The notes below the pieces were generated by a model. It did not search any database, had not been told where the DNA came from, and worked only from the letters and a program-made list of their open reading frames with translations. A DNA stretch of 46,076 bases from Gnetum montanum (Eukaryota > Streptophyta > Gnetopsida > Gnetales > Gnetaceae), in NCBI GenBank assembly GCA_015680685.1, contig MNCI01001931.1, positions 217,985-264,060 of the forward strand, written 5' to 3'. Position 1 is the stretch's first letter, and every line of letters starts with the position of its first letter. The position numbers and the translations under genes are program-made. Shown here piece by piece: positions 11,026 to 20,512 of this stretch.

Positions 11026-11958
11026 TTGTATGACCTCATGATGACTTCTCAAGTACATCGTGAAGCCTTAGTGCGAATGTTAACATCGATCCTTGTCACT
11101 GAAGACTTACCAGCAAACGAACCCTCAATCAATGCAGTAATGTCTTCGCCTCAAGGATCACAATCGAAATCATTATGCTTCCATACAAATGACATCAAAA
11201 TAGATGAAAAAATTGGAGAAATCACCACCGCACCCATGTTTATAATGATACAAGTAAACCAATTTAAAGTACATCAGGTGCACGTAGATGATGGAGCCGC
11301 TACAAACGTAGTACCTTACCCCGTCATTGAATAGTTAGGGCTAACTGAACAAATCAAACCAACATCCACAACATTCCTGAAATCGTTCAGTGGATCATGC
11401 GTAGTTGTTAAAGGAACATTAACTCTGGACTTCATAGTAGGCGACCGGTTCCCCACGTCAGCTGAATTTGTGGTCATAGACGAGATGCTTGGATTTAACT
11501 TGATATTGGGACAACCATGGTTAACCCAATTAAAAGTGGTATCTTCACCCATCTACTAAGAGATTCACTTACCCTATGAAGGTGGTGAAATTATTATACA
11601 CGGTGATGTAGCTACACTCAACACCTCTACACACATAGGCACAAACCAAGGCTCAAAAGTCGAATTTGATGAGCCTAAACAAGATAACACTACTCTCGAG
11701 CTTAAACAGGATGCCACACCCATCAACAACCAAAATGATAACCAATCTCCAAACTGTGATCCCCCAGAAAATATGGAAACATTACAAAATGTAGAAACAT
11801 TGGAGCATGCTAACATAGGAGTTATTCCCCCAGACGTCTCATGGTCAGAATTACCATTTAACATAACTAGTGAAGGAGACGTTGAATATACGATTACGCT
11901 GACAAACCCAACACACCAAGTCAATCTTCGCAAATTAAAGAAGCTACTCAATCGTTAA
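11026..11958 (+). pseudogene. Element B aspartic protease (decayed)
   Basis: This is the polyprotein-processing aspartic protease. The active site reads V-D-D-G-A-A-T-N-V-V, with the D-G pair at 11290-11295 and a leading D at 11287. The C-terminal signature L-I-L-G-Q-P-W-L lies near 11500-11520, as in Tat proteases. Stops at 11332 and 11557 break it. The frame is the same as Gag, showing that Gag and PR were one polyprotein. It continues through an acidic tail to a stop at 11956, which may be the true end of this reading frame, because pol resumes 3.5 kb later in another frame. Confidence 0.82.
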
Positions 11959-12240
11959 ACTACTACTTGTTCAAAATGACGTTAAACTACTACTCGTCCG
12001 AAATGACGTTAAACTACAACTGTCCAAAAAGACGTTAAAATACCAACTGTCCGTAATGACATAAAACTAACCATGGTCAAGAACGGCCGATTTATTTTAA
12101 AAACCCACAGAAATAGTTTAAATCTTTCTTGTTTTCTTCTGGCTCGAAATGGCCTTAAACTAGCACGTCATTGCTAAAGTCCGTCACGACTTTAAACTGA
12201 CACGCAAGGCCCAAAATGGCCTTAAATTAGAACAAGTTAC
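11959..12240 (+). repeat. Degenerate tandem module, copy set 1 (after protease)
   Basis: Units of about 26-30 bp with the shared core TCCGNAATGACGTTAAACT repeat four times cleanly. More loosely related units follow (AATGGCCTTAAACTAGCAC, CACGACTTTAAACTGACAC). Related units recur before RT and after integrase. Confidence 0.7.
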
Positions 12241-13054
12241 ATTTCCATTTCTTTAAGATTACATCCTTTGTTTGCATGCATAGTTGCATCCTTGCTTTAC
12301 AAATTACTATTCCCCTTACATTTCTTCTACACTGTTATCATTTTAGTTATGTTCACGTTTATATTTACAAACAGTTAAAAACAACAAATATATATATATA
12401 TAAATATATATAATAAAGATAAAAAAAATATTTTTTGTTTACACTTCTGTTTATCAAACGTGGACAAAACTTAAAAAAAAAAAAAACTTGAATATAAGAA
12501 AAACAACAACAAAAATGTATAAATGTATAAGTTTATAATATTAAATCTTAACAATCTTCATACATCTGCTTTAAAATTACAACCCAAAAATGATCAAACT
12601 AAGCTAACAACAATGACAAGTTAAATTAAACATTAGCGCTAGGAGGGGCTTGGTCCCCAAACTCATCCGCATCATTGGGTCCTGCTCCACTGGGGCCACC
12701 ATCATCATCATCATGTCCCTTAAAAAAAAAACATAAAGTACAAAAACAAAATAAAAATTATTAGTAAAAAAGACAAAAAAGAGCATTAATTGGAAAACAA
12801 CAAAAACATTATAAAATTCAAAACACATAAAACATACGGCCCGGTAAGGCCTTAAACTGCCATCCGTCTTGGAGTTAAGACGATAAACTGACACCACACC
12901 ACCTAAAGTATGTAGAACATATCACGCCTTTGTATAAACATGCAAATCAACTCGTATTACAAGCATACAACATAAGACCCCAGTGGACATATCGTGTAGA
13001 TCACCCATGATCAACAGTTAGCATTAACATCCAGTTTACATAACGTTTAACTTC
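12241..13054 (+). other. B spacer, AT-rich non-coding
   Basis: I see no gene. It contains an AT dinucleotide run near 12390-12412, A-rich tracts, and two isolated copies of the GGCCCGGTAAGGCCTTAAACTGCCAT module near 12837-12895. Confidence 0.6.
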
Positions 13055-13275
13055 ATATGTTTAACACTTAGAAAATTTTTTAGGTATACGTTGCATGCTC
13101 CATACTTAGAAATTTTTTTGGGTGTACGTTGCATGCTCCATACTTAGAAAATTTTTTTACGTTGCATGCTCCATATTTAGAAATTTTTTTTGGGTGTACG
13201 GTGCATGCTCCATACTTAGAAATTTTTTTGGGTATACGTTGCATGCTCCATACTTAGAAAATTTTAGGTATACGC
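13055..13275 (+). repeat. Tandem array CATGCTCCATACTTAGAAATTTTTT (about 40-bp units)
   Basis: Five units with the core GCATGCTCCATACTTAGAAA followed by a T-run and a GGGTGTACGTT-like stretch. Identity among units is high. It lies in the PR-RT spacer. The flanks up to about 13830 show ACACATGCTG-rich sequence and no gene. Confidence 0.8.
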
Positions 13276-13834
13276 TGCGAGTTCACTAGTTCAACACTTG
13301 GAAAATATGGCACCCATGAAGCCTATGCGCTGTGCATTCAGATTTTACACACTGGCCATACAATGTCTGGCCATACAATGTCAATACGTGGCCTATCACC
13401 AAACACAAGAAAAAAATCTACACGTCATAGAAAATCAGACACCAACAACAGACATACACACTGAAGGCAGATTCAACCCAAAATCTATCCTAAATAAACC
13501 CTATTTCTGATGAATGTTGTAAATGCCTAGAATGCACATGCTGCACACACACATGTGGTCCAAAGACACACACGCTGCCAAGCACATGCTGTCCTGGACA
13601 CATGTTGCACATGCACACGTTGCACGCGGACGTTCACAATATATACATCCAGACATAACTAAGAGTAACAACAAAGGCATGAATTAAAGAACGTAACGGA
13701 AGCATACCTGCGCATAAATCCGCCCCATGATGTGATCTTTGGTTGAGGAAGACTCTGGAACATCTCCTCACTTTCTGCCACAAATGTTGGAGTTGCCTCC
13801 TTTTTCCCCTTGTTTTCGTGTTTGCCCTTGTCCA

Positions 13835-14330
13835 TCCTTCTCCAGCTGTAGATCTTACACACTATGGATCAAATCTAGACATAGATTTGGCTTCGTACGC
13901 TTCAGATCTGGTCTAGAATGCCGTGGATCTTGCAGATCTGAATGCCGCAGTTGAAGGTCTGACTCTGCACGTTGGAAATCTGAACAACAGCGTATAGATC
14001 CGAGTATGACTTAGTTTGGTTGGCGCTGGCCGTGTTTGGTTGACGCTGGCCCTGCTTGGTTGATGCTGTCCCTGCTGGGTTCACGCTACTGCAAACAATC
14101 TCCTTGCTTGGTTCACGCTGCTACTGTTGGATTCACGTTGTTGAAAACAATTCTTTCTGGTTCACAACGCAAATTTTTCTGTGTTGTGCGCTGCAAATTC
14201 TTTTTCTATGTTCACGCTGCAATTTTTCTCTATTCACGCTGCAAAATTTTTTTTATGTTCACGCTGCACTGTTTCTATGTTCACGCTGCAGTTTGTTTGC
14301 TTGGTTCACGACTACAATTTTTCTTTGTCT
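13835..14330 (+). repeat. Degenerate arrays of AGATCT and TTCACGCTGCA units in B spacer
   Basis: From 13850 to about 14010 there are AGATCTG/GGATC-containing units resembling the leader array. From about 14035 to 14320 there are some twelve units of 20-27 bp with the core TTCACGCTGC followed by a T-rich stretch. Several overlapping open frames here are repeat artefacts. Confidence 0.7.
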
Positions 14331-15235
14331 ACCGTTTGCCCCTTTTATACCCCCTCGGTAATTTGCATATCTTGTTACGTAAGTTTTTTGGTTAATTTTA
14401 TCGCACCTTTGGGTTAATTTTAACCATATGCTAACCTGTACGCTCACCCTTGGGTGTGAAGCACCTAAGCCCCTGAAGATAAAAAAAATATATACAACGA
14501 TGAAAACAAAGAAATAAAAAATAATAATAAAAATGACAAAATGGAGTATTCCACGTTGCCCCTTATTACGGGTATCTTGAACCCCTTACTAAGAAAAAAA
14601 ATAGAAATTTAATTCAAATTATGTTGTACACACGTTGGCTTCTTGAGTAACGCTGACCCCATAAGATAAAAGCCCACCAAAGAAAATAACAAAATAAAAT
14701 AAACAAAAAGAAATATAATATAATAAAATATACAACGTTGAACGCTTACCCCCTTTATTTCACCAAAACAATAATAATAAAATTAATAGATTGCCCCTTT
14801 ACGCTGACCCTATAGAACATACGTCCATACCCAAGCCAAAACAAAAACAATGAAGAATAAATAAATAAAAAAAACATCGGGCCCTCTATCATCAACACCA
14901 AAATCAATAAAAATAATAAAAAAAACAAAAAAAATTAAATAAATAAAGTATCTAAGAGCTAATGCCCACGTTGACCCTATTTTTGGGGACACTGGCCCCC
15001 TTTTAAAATATAAAATAAAAATATATGTACACACCATTACCAATGGTTTACGTTGGCCCCTATTGACACCCGAACTTAGCTCACCCTCCTCTTGTTCACC
15101 CATGTGGTTTAAACTTAGAGTAAAAGATATACTAGCACATGCCCAAGACAGTCTAAATTTAAACATAATGGTAAAAGGAACAAATGCGAAATCACAATCA
15201 AAAAAATCATAGAAAATCATTATACTTAGGATAGG
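14331..15235 (+). other. B spacer, A-rich with ACGCTGACCCC remnants
   Basis: No gene is seen. Phrases such as ACGCTGACCCC(A/T)AT and ACGTTGACCCTAT recur at roughly 100-200-bp spacing between A-rich runs, suggesting an older, longer-period array. Confidence 0.5.
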
Positions 15236-15400
15236 ATCATAAATTGGCCCGGTATGGCCTTAAATTGCCATGATCGGCCCGGTATGGCCTTAAACTGCCA
15301 TGACTAGTCCGTTATGACTATAAACTGCCATGCACGGCCCGGTATGGCCTTAAACTACCATGCGTCCATGTATGACGATAAACTACCATTGCATGCCTTA
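15236..15400 (+). repeat. Degenerate tandem module, copy set 2 (before reverse transcriptase)
   Basis: Five units of about 27-31 bp contain CGGCCCGGTATGGCCTTAAA or CGTCCATGTATGACGATAAA followed by CT(G/A)CCATG. The shared frame is 'Tgg/atgaC..TAAACTgcCA', as in the other copy sets. Confidence 0.8.
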
Positions 15401-15403
15401 GTC

Positions 15404-15468
15404 ACTGTTTATTGGCAGGAGCAAAACCACCTTGCTGACATTGCTCACTTTTTATTGGCAGGAGCAAA
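15404..15468 (+). promoter_or_regulatory. Duplicated splice-acceptor-like sequence before pol
   Basis: TTTATTGGCAGGAGCAAA occurs twice, 43 bp apart, with the CAG ends at 15418 and 15461, just before the pol frame opens. Ogre elements are known to have an intron between PR and RT, so these are candidate 3' splice sites. A donor was not identified. Confidence 0.4.
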
Positions 15469-15469
15469 C

Positions 15470-16630
15470 ACCATGAACAACAAACAACTATTCTTACCAC
15501 TGTCTATCAATGGACTACATGGAACGATTACACGAGAAATCAACATAGAGTCCATTGACTTAGACTCAACAACATACAATACTTTTGTGGCATCGACTCA
15601 ACAAACGCTAGATTGCTTTGAAAGAATGAGCAAGACTCTGGACCTAGAAACCGATAACATCACTGAAGACCCCTTAGCTGAAGTCCCCATAACTATGTTA
15701 GATGGCGAAGTTAAAATCTTGAAGCTAAGTACATTATTGAGCACACAACTTGCCAATGACATAGCATAGGTGCTTAAAGACAACATGAAAGAATTCGCTT
15801 GGTCTTATACTAACATGCCTGGGCTAGACCCTCAAATAGTCTAGCATAACATCATACTCGATCTGAAGTTAAGACCAGTGAAACAAAAAGCATGTAAGGT
15901 CAAGCTTGAGGTAGCATTGACAGTTGGCAATGAGATCACCAAGATTTATCAAGCTGGTTTCATTTGGGCTGTTGACCACATTGATTGGGTATCCAACATG
16001 GTCATTGTCCCAAAGAAGAACGGAAGCGTTCGCTTATGCATTGACTTTCGGGACTTCAACATTGCAACCATAAAAGATGATTTTCTCCTACCTAGCATTG
16101 ATCAACTTGTTGATTCAACCGCTGGGCATGCATTGTTATCCTTTATGGATGGCTTTTCAGGATACAACCAGATTAGGATCAACCCTGAACATTAACTTAG
16201 GACAACCTTTATGACACCATGGGGGACATTTTGTTATACAATGATGCCATTTGGTCTCAAGAATGCCGGGGCCACGTATCAATGAGCGATGACATTCATA
16301 TTTAGTGATTACATGTTCAACTTGCTCAGTGACTATGTAGATGACATTGCGGTCAAATTAAAAATAACTGAGCAACATGTACAAGATCTAGACTTGGTAG
16401 TGAAACGTTGTCTAAAATACGAGCTTAGACTCAACCCGAAGAAATGTGTCTTCGGGGTCAAAACAGGTAAAACGCTTGGATTCATTGTATCTGAGATAGG
16501 GATACGAGTATATTCGGATAAGGTTAAAGCAATAACAAATCTGAGACCACCTAGAAACCTTACTAAACTTCACGGTCTCTAAGGTAGATTATAATTTATC
16601 AAACATTTTATTGAAAAGCTGACAAACAAG
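15470..16630 (+). pseudogene. Element B reverse transcriptase (decayed)
   Basis: The RNA-dependent DNA polymerase domain of a Gypsy polyprotein. The pre-RT segment F-A-W-S-Y-T-N-M-P-G-L-D is followed by V-P-K-K-N-G-S-V-R-L-C-I-D-F-R-D-F-N, then motif A L-L-S-F-M-D-G-F-S-G-Y-N-Q-I, then P-F-G-L-K-N-A-G-A-T-Y-Q, and the catalytic Y-V-D-D at 16334-16345. One frame is kept throughout. Stops occur at 15767, 15842, 16193, 16283, 16580 and 16592. Several stand at positions where the family has Gln or Arg (for example Y-Q-stop-A-M). Catalytic residues are otherwise intact. Confidence 0.92.
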
Positions 16631-17106
16631 TTGACGCCTATGCAGCACTTATTACGCAAGAATGTCCATTTTGAATGGACTCCACAGTGCCAAGAAGCCT
16701 TTGACAACATCAAAGCAGCACTAGCTCAACTATCAACAGTTCATCCACCACAAAACAATAAACCATTTTACATCTACCTTGCAACATCCAAATCATCTAT
16801 TGCGTCTATGCTTTGTCAGAAATGCGATGATGGAACTGAAACCCCTGTTTACTACTTGAGCCATGTATTAGTAGCCCACGAACAACGTTACAATGACGTG
16901 GAAAGATCATGCCTTGCCCTTATCTTTTCTTTAAAGAAGTGGTGACATTATCTCTTCCGTAACCAAGTAAATATCATTTGTAAAGACAATGTGCTCAGAG
17001 CTATCATGAAAAACATATATGAATCAAGCAAGATAGCTAGATGGAAGACGACGATTGCTAAGTTTGACCTGCACTACGTAGCTCAATCATCAGTTAAAGG
17101 TTAAGC
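16631..17106 (+). pseudogene. Element B first RNase H, degenerate retroviral type
   Basis: This follows RT in the same frame: F-E-W-T-P-Q-C-Q-E-A-F, then Y-I-Y-L-A-T-S-K-S-S-I-A-S-M-L, P-V-Y-Y-L-S-H, Y-N-D-V-E-R-S-C-L-A-L and K-D-N-V-L-R-A-I. The first catalytic Asp is absent (Tyr-Leu-Ala instead of the usual Thr-Asp-Ala), which is normal for Tat-lineage elements, where this domain works mainly as a connector. Stops at 16943 (where Arg of L-R-H-Y is expected) and 17102 (where Gln of K-G-Q-A is expected) are disabling. Confidence 0.85.
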
Positions 17107-17600
17107 CATAGTCAATCAAATGACTACATCACCAACACAAGACCAAGCAACAATCAATCTAGAGTTTTCGAACGAAAACGTAAGCACAATAGACATAGTG
17201 CCTAATGATTATGATGCAATCCTAAACTTCGATGGAGCATCCACCTCTCGAGGAGGAAGCGCTACGGTAGTTATCACATATCCCTTCGGGAAGATCCGAC
17301 CCTTTGCCTATCATTTAAACTTTCCTAGTACTAACAATGTGGCAGAGTATGAAGGCCTCCTTAGAGGTCTCATTGCAGCACTAGCTTCAGGGATCACACG
17401 GCTCGTAGTTCGAGGAAATTCACAATTGGTCATTAACTAGGTCACAGAAGTATACACATGTAAAGCTCTACACTTACAACCATATTGTGACCTAACAAAA
17501 CACTTGCTAAAACAATTTACAAACAAAGAGGTGCAACATGTTTCTTGAAATGATAAAGTTATCGTAGATGTACTAGCTACGTTAGCTCTAAATATCTCAC
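17107..17600 (+). pseudogene. Element B second RNase H, archaeal type (aRNH)
   Basis: The acquired RNase H that marks the Tat clade. Motifs are L-N-F-D-G-A-S (first Asp), N-N-V-A-E-Y-E-G-L-L (Glu), and V-R-G-N-S-Q-L-V-I-N, where the third catalytic residue, normally Asp in G-D-S-Q-L, is Asn (codon at 17417-17419). It would remove RNA from RNA:DNA hybrids. Stops are at 17438 (expected Gln of N-Q-V) and 17546. It lies between the degenerate RNase H and integrase in the same frame. Confidence 0.88.
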
Positions 17601-18920
17601 TTGAAATGTTTCATGCGTTGCCCACTTGCATCATGAGCTACGACAAGCCCATAACTGATGCTCCTGATGAACTTCCCATAGCATCCGTTAGCACGACACA
17701 CGCCATAGAATGGTCCAATGACATAAAGGAATACCTTCTACATGGCAAACCACCTCAACATCTAACGAATGCTCAAAAGGACACGGTGCGAAAATGCTCT
17801 CGGCAGTATACGTTATGTCGTAGATCCTATGAAGGCATTTTGTTGGTATGTGTTAGTAGCACCAATGGCCAAACCGTCATGGAGCAAGTTCATGAGGGGC
17901 TTTGCGGAGGGCACATAGCGCCCAAAGCAATGGCAAACAAAATAAGGCATTTAGGGTACTATTGGCCACACATGGAGTATGACTGTTTCTCCAAGGTGAA
18001 AACGTGCGATACATGTTAAAAGCATGGTAACCTTATACATGTTCCACCCAACGAGTTACATACGTCCCAAATCACATGGCCTTTCCAGAAGTGGGGGTTA
18101 GACATCATTGGACCAATAACTCCCCCATCATTGGATTCATCACTACGATTGAATACTTCATGAAATGGGTAGAAGCTATTCCTCTTAGGCATTCCACATC
18201 TAAACAAGTATGCAACTTTATCCTTGAAAACATTGTGACCCGTTTTGGCATCCCAATGACCATTATTACTGACAACGGGCCACAATTCAGCAGTTTAAAA
18301 CAAAAACCTTTTGTAATAGCCTAGGCATTAAGCATTCATTCTCATCTCCATATTATCCTCAAAGTAATGGACAAGTAGAAGCCACAAATAAAACTGTCAT
18401 CATGGTGCTCAAGAAAATGCTTCATCAGAGCAAACGAAGATGGCACGAGCAGCTAGTTTATGTGCTATGGGCATATAGAACGACGCATAGGACATCCACA
18501 AGTAAAACACCATATAGTCTTGTTTATGGTTCAGAAGTTGTTTTACCTTTGAAGTTGCAAGTACCATCCTTGAGGATCACACTCTTCGGACTCCTCGATG
18601 AAGGTCAAAACAATGACTTGTGCATTGTTGACCTGGATTCCGTGGAGGAGGAATGCACACGTGCATTGGATCACATTGAGTGGTACCAGAAGCAACAACA
18701 ACGATGCCATCAACATGACATTCACAAGTGCCTGATCAAAGAAGGTGACCCTGTACTTAAGACGGTCCGTGAACACTTGGACAAATTCTCAGCCAATTGG
18801 GAAGGGCCTTACTTGGTCATCAAAGCGTACGATAACAGTGCGTTCAAACTAGCAAACATGGATGGACATGAGCTTGCACATCCAACGAATCATTTGTATC
18901 TCAAACAGTTCTACGTTTGA
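17601..18920 (+). pseudogene. Element B integrase (decayed)
   Basis: The DDE integrase that would insert the cDNA. The HHCC zinc domain spans about 17880-18016 (V-H-E-G-L-C-G-G-H ... T-C-D-T-C). A stop at 18017 follows, where Gln is usual. The core has W-G-L-D-I-I-G-P (first Asp, about 18100), T-D-N-G-P-Q-F (second Asp, about 18270) and N-G-Q-V-E-A-T-N (Glu codon 18378-18380). Two frameshifts, near 18120 and near 18300, separate the core pieces. The C-terminal domain (N-W-E-G-P-Y-L-V-I-K) is open to 18920 and ends the coding region. Confidence 0.92.
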
Positions 18921-18924
18921 AGTC

Positions 18925-19290
18925 ACTCAGGCATGCAATCGTCCTAGCATCATGACGGTAAATTGATACCACAAATTCATCCTAGCATCATGACGATAAA
19001 CTGATACCACTGAATGTCCTGGGTTATGACTCAAAAACTAACACCATAGAGCGGTCCTGGCATCATGACCTAGAACTAATACCACAGAGCATCCGGTATG
19101 ACATTAAATTGCCACACTTTGGTTCACTAGAGTCTACTAAGACTATAAACTAGATTGCCTCTTCATAGTTAGCCATGACCATAAACTAGCATCACACCAT
19201 TTGCTACAATGATAAACTAGCAACGTCCAATGGGTTATCACATAAAACTAACCCACGATAGTCCGCTAAGACTATAAATTGGCAAGATCA
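18925..19290 (+). repeat. Degenerate tandem module, copy set 3 (after integrase)
   Basis: About ten units of 28-40 bp share the core TCC.(G)GCATCATGACGATAAACTGATACCAC, decaying to CTAAGACTATAAACT and GGTATGACATTAAATTGCCAC. The ATGAC..TAAACT frame is the same as in sets 1 and 2. Confidence 0.75.
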
Positions 19291-20496
19291 TTTCTGGCAC
19301 ATTCATTTGCTACAGTAGTTCATGACATTTCTTCATCAATACCTGCTACATCATTCATCACACCGGCTCTAACAACATTATTGCTGCTCATTTTGTTTAC
19401 CTTAAGTTTCACATGGTGCATCCATTTGCATCGGCCACATTCGTGTCTAAAGTGTTCACTTACTCATTCACTTGTGGTTTTCTTGTCTTCTTGGAGTTGT
19501 GTTTGCAGGATGACACCCAGTGGTGCTTGTACACGGATACACATCATCATGGTGACAAGGTGCCACATAATTTCTGACGCATGCAGCCAGGTTAATCAAT
19601 CTATTCAAAAGTACATTCCTAGTTCCCAATACATTCTCCATTTCCCCAACACTCTCGTTCCCTTTCCTACCCAGTTACAGTTCCCAGATACACCAATACA
19701 CCCCAAAACTTTGAGCACACTGTTGCACACTGCGACACTCTCAAGCAGTCGCAACACAAAACATGGCACATGAGCATGAGTGCAAAATTGAGAGAAAGGT
19801 CTTTCCAAAAATAAAAAATAAAAAAAAACAAAAAAAAAATAAAAGAGCAAGAAAAAAAGGAAAAAAAAGATCAAAAAGTAAAGAGCAAAATGAACCACAA
19901 GACCCTTGGCACTTTCCATACAAGCCCCAGGCGGGAAGGCAGTTGTCTTGGAAAGAACCATTTGTGTCTCACACCATCATGTTTCACCTCACTGCAAGGC
20001 TATAGTTGTCAGACAATGGGTTCCCTTAAAAAATCCACAAGGATCCTGTTTCTCCAAAGAACACATCACCTCATCGCGTGGCTTTTGTTGTGACAACAAG
20101 TTCTCTTAAACCTGATACAAGAGTCGTGTTCCTCCAAAGGATGCACACCTCATGCCGTGGTTCCAAGTCTGCCAAATACTGGCTATTGACAAGGACCAAC
20201 ATGAGTCGTTATCATAGATGAACACTCCTCTCCAAAACCTGCATAATCCCTCANTGTTATCATAGATGAACACTCCTCTCCAAAACCTGCATAATCCCTC
20301 AATTAATTCAAAATCCCACAGTTGCAAACATCCCCACTAGACATCATCTCGAAACTTCATTTCCCAATCCCAGGTACTTCTGAACATGATGCAATGACAT
20401 CTGGCCAAGTGCCAAAGGAAAATGCTTGCTACCAGTTTGCTTGTGGTGTTTTGTACTTCTTTGTTGATGCCTTTCAGGTTGATTTCTCCAGGAGTC
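19291..20496 (+). other. Element B 3' untranslated region
   Basis: No gene is recognised. It holds an A-rich tract (about 19800-19890) and two to three degenerate units of about 82 bp (about 19975-20165) built from TCACCTCA, GTTGTGACAA.GGTTC, CTTAAA and CTCCAAAG. An exact 46-bp duplication flanks an undetermined base. The open frame 19279-19773 has no recognisable motif and lies in this region, so I do not call it. Confidence 0.6.
20208..20301 (+). repeat. Exact 46-bp direct duplication around an N
   Basis: Copies 20208-20253 and 20256-20301 are identical and separated only by NT (N at 20254). This may be a join or base-calling artefact. Confidence 0.85.
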
Positions 20497-20512
20497 AACA
20501 AAGAGGGGCCAA
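20497..20512 (+). other. Element B polypurine tract
   Basis: CAACAAAGAGGGGCCAA directly precedes the 3' LTR TG at 20513. AAAGAGGGG is the purine run that would prime plus-strand synthesis. Confidence 0.75.

Noticed and set aside
13055-13275. Possible CRISPR-like array of regularly spaced repeats
   Set aside because: The units are contiguous with no unique spacers and lie in a eukaryotic retroelement.
14036-14447. Cys/Phe-rich frames of about 100 codons that look like small secreted proteins
   Set aside because: They are readings of the TTCACGCTGCA array with T-rich units, and alternative frames are equally open.
14810-15220. 136-codon minus-strand frame rich in Phe and Ile
   Set aside because: It is the complement of A-rich spacer DNA, with low complexity and no motif.
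19279-19773. 164-codon frame after integrase in B, considered as an envelope-like or extra ORF
   Set aside because: It starts inside the degenerate module array, has no recognisable motif and is followed by non-coding DNA. One hydrophobic stretch alone is not enough.
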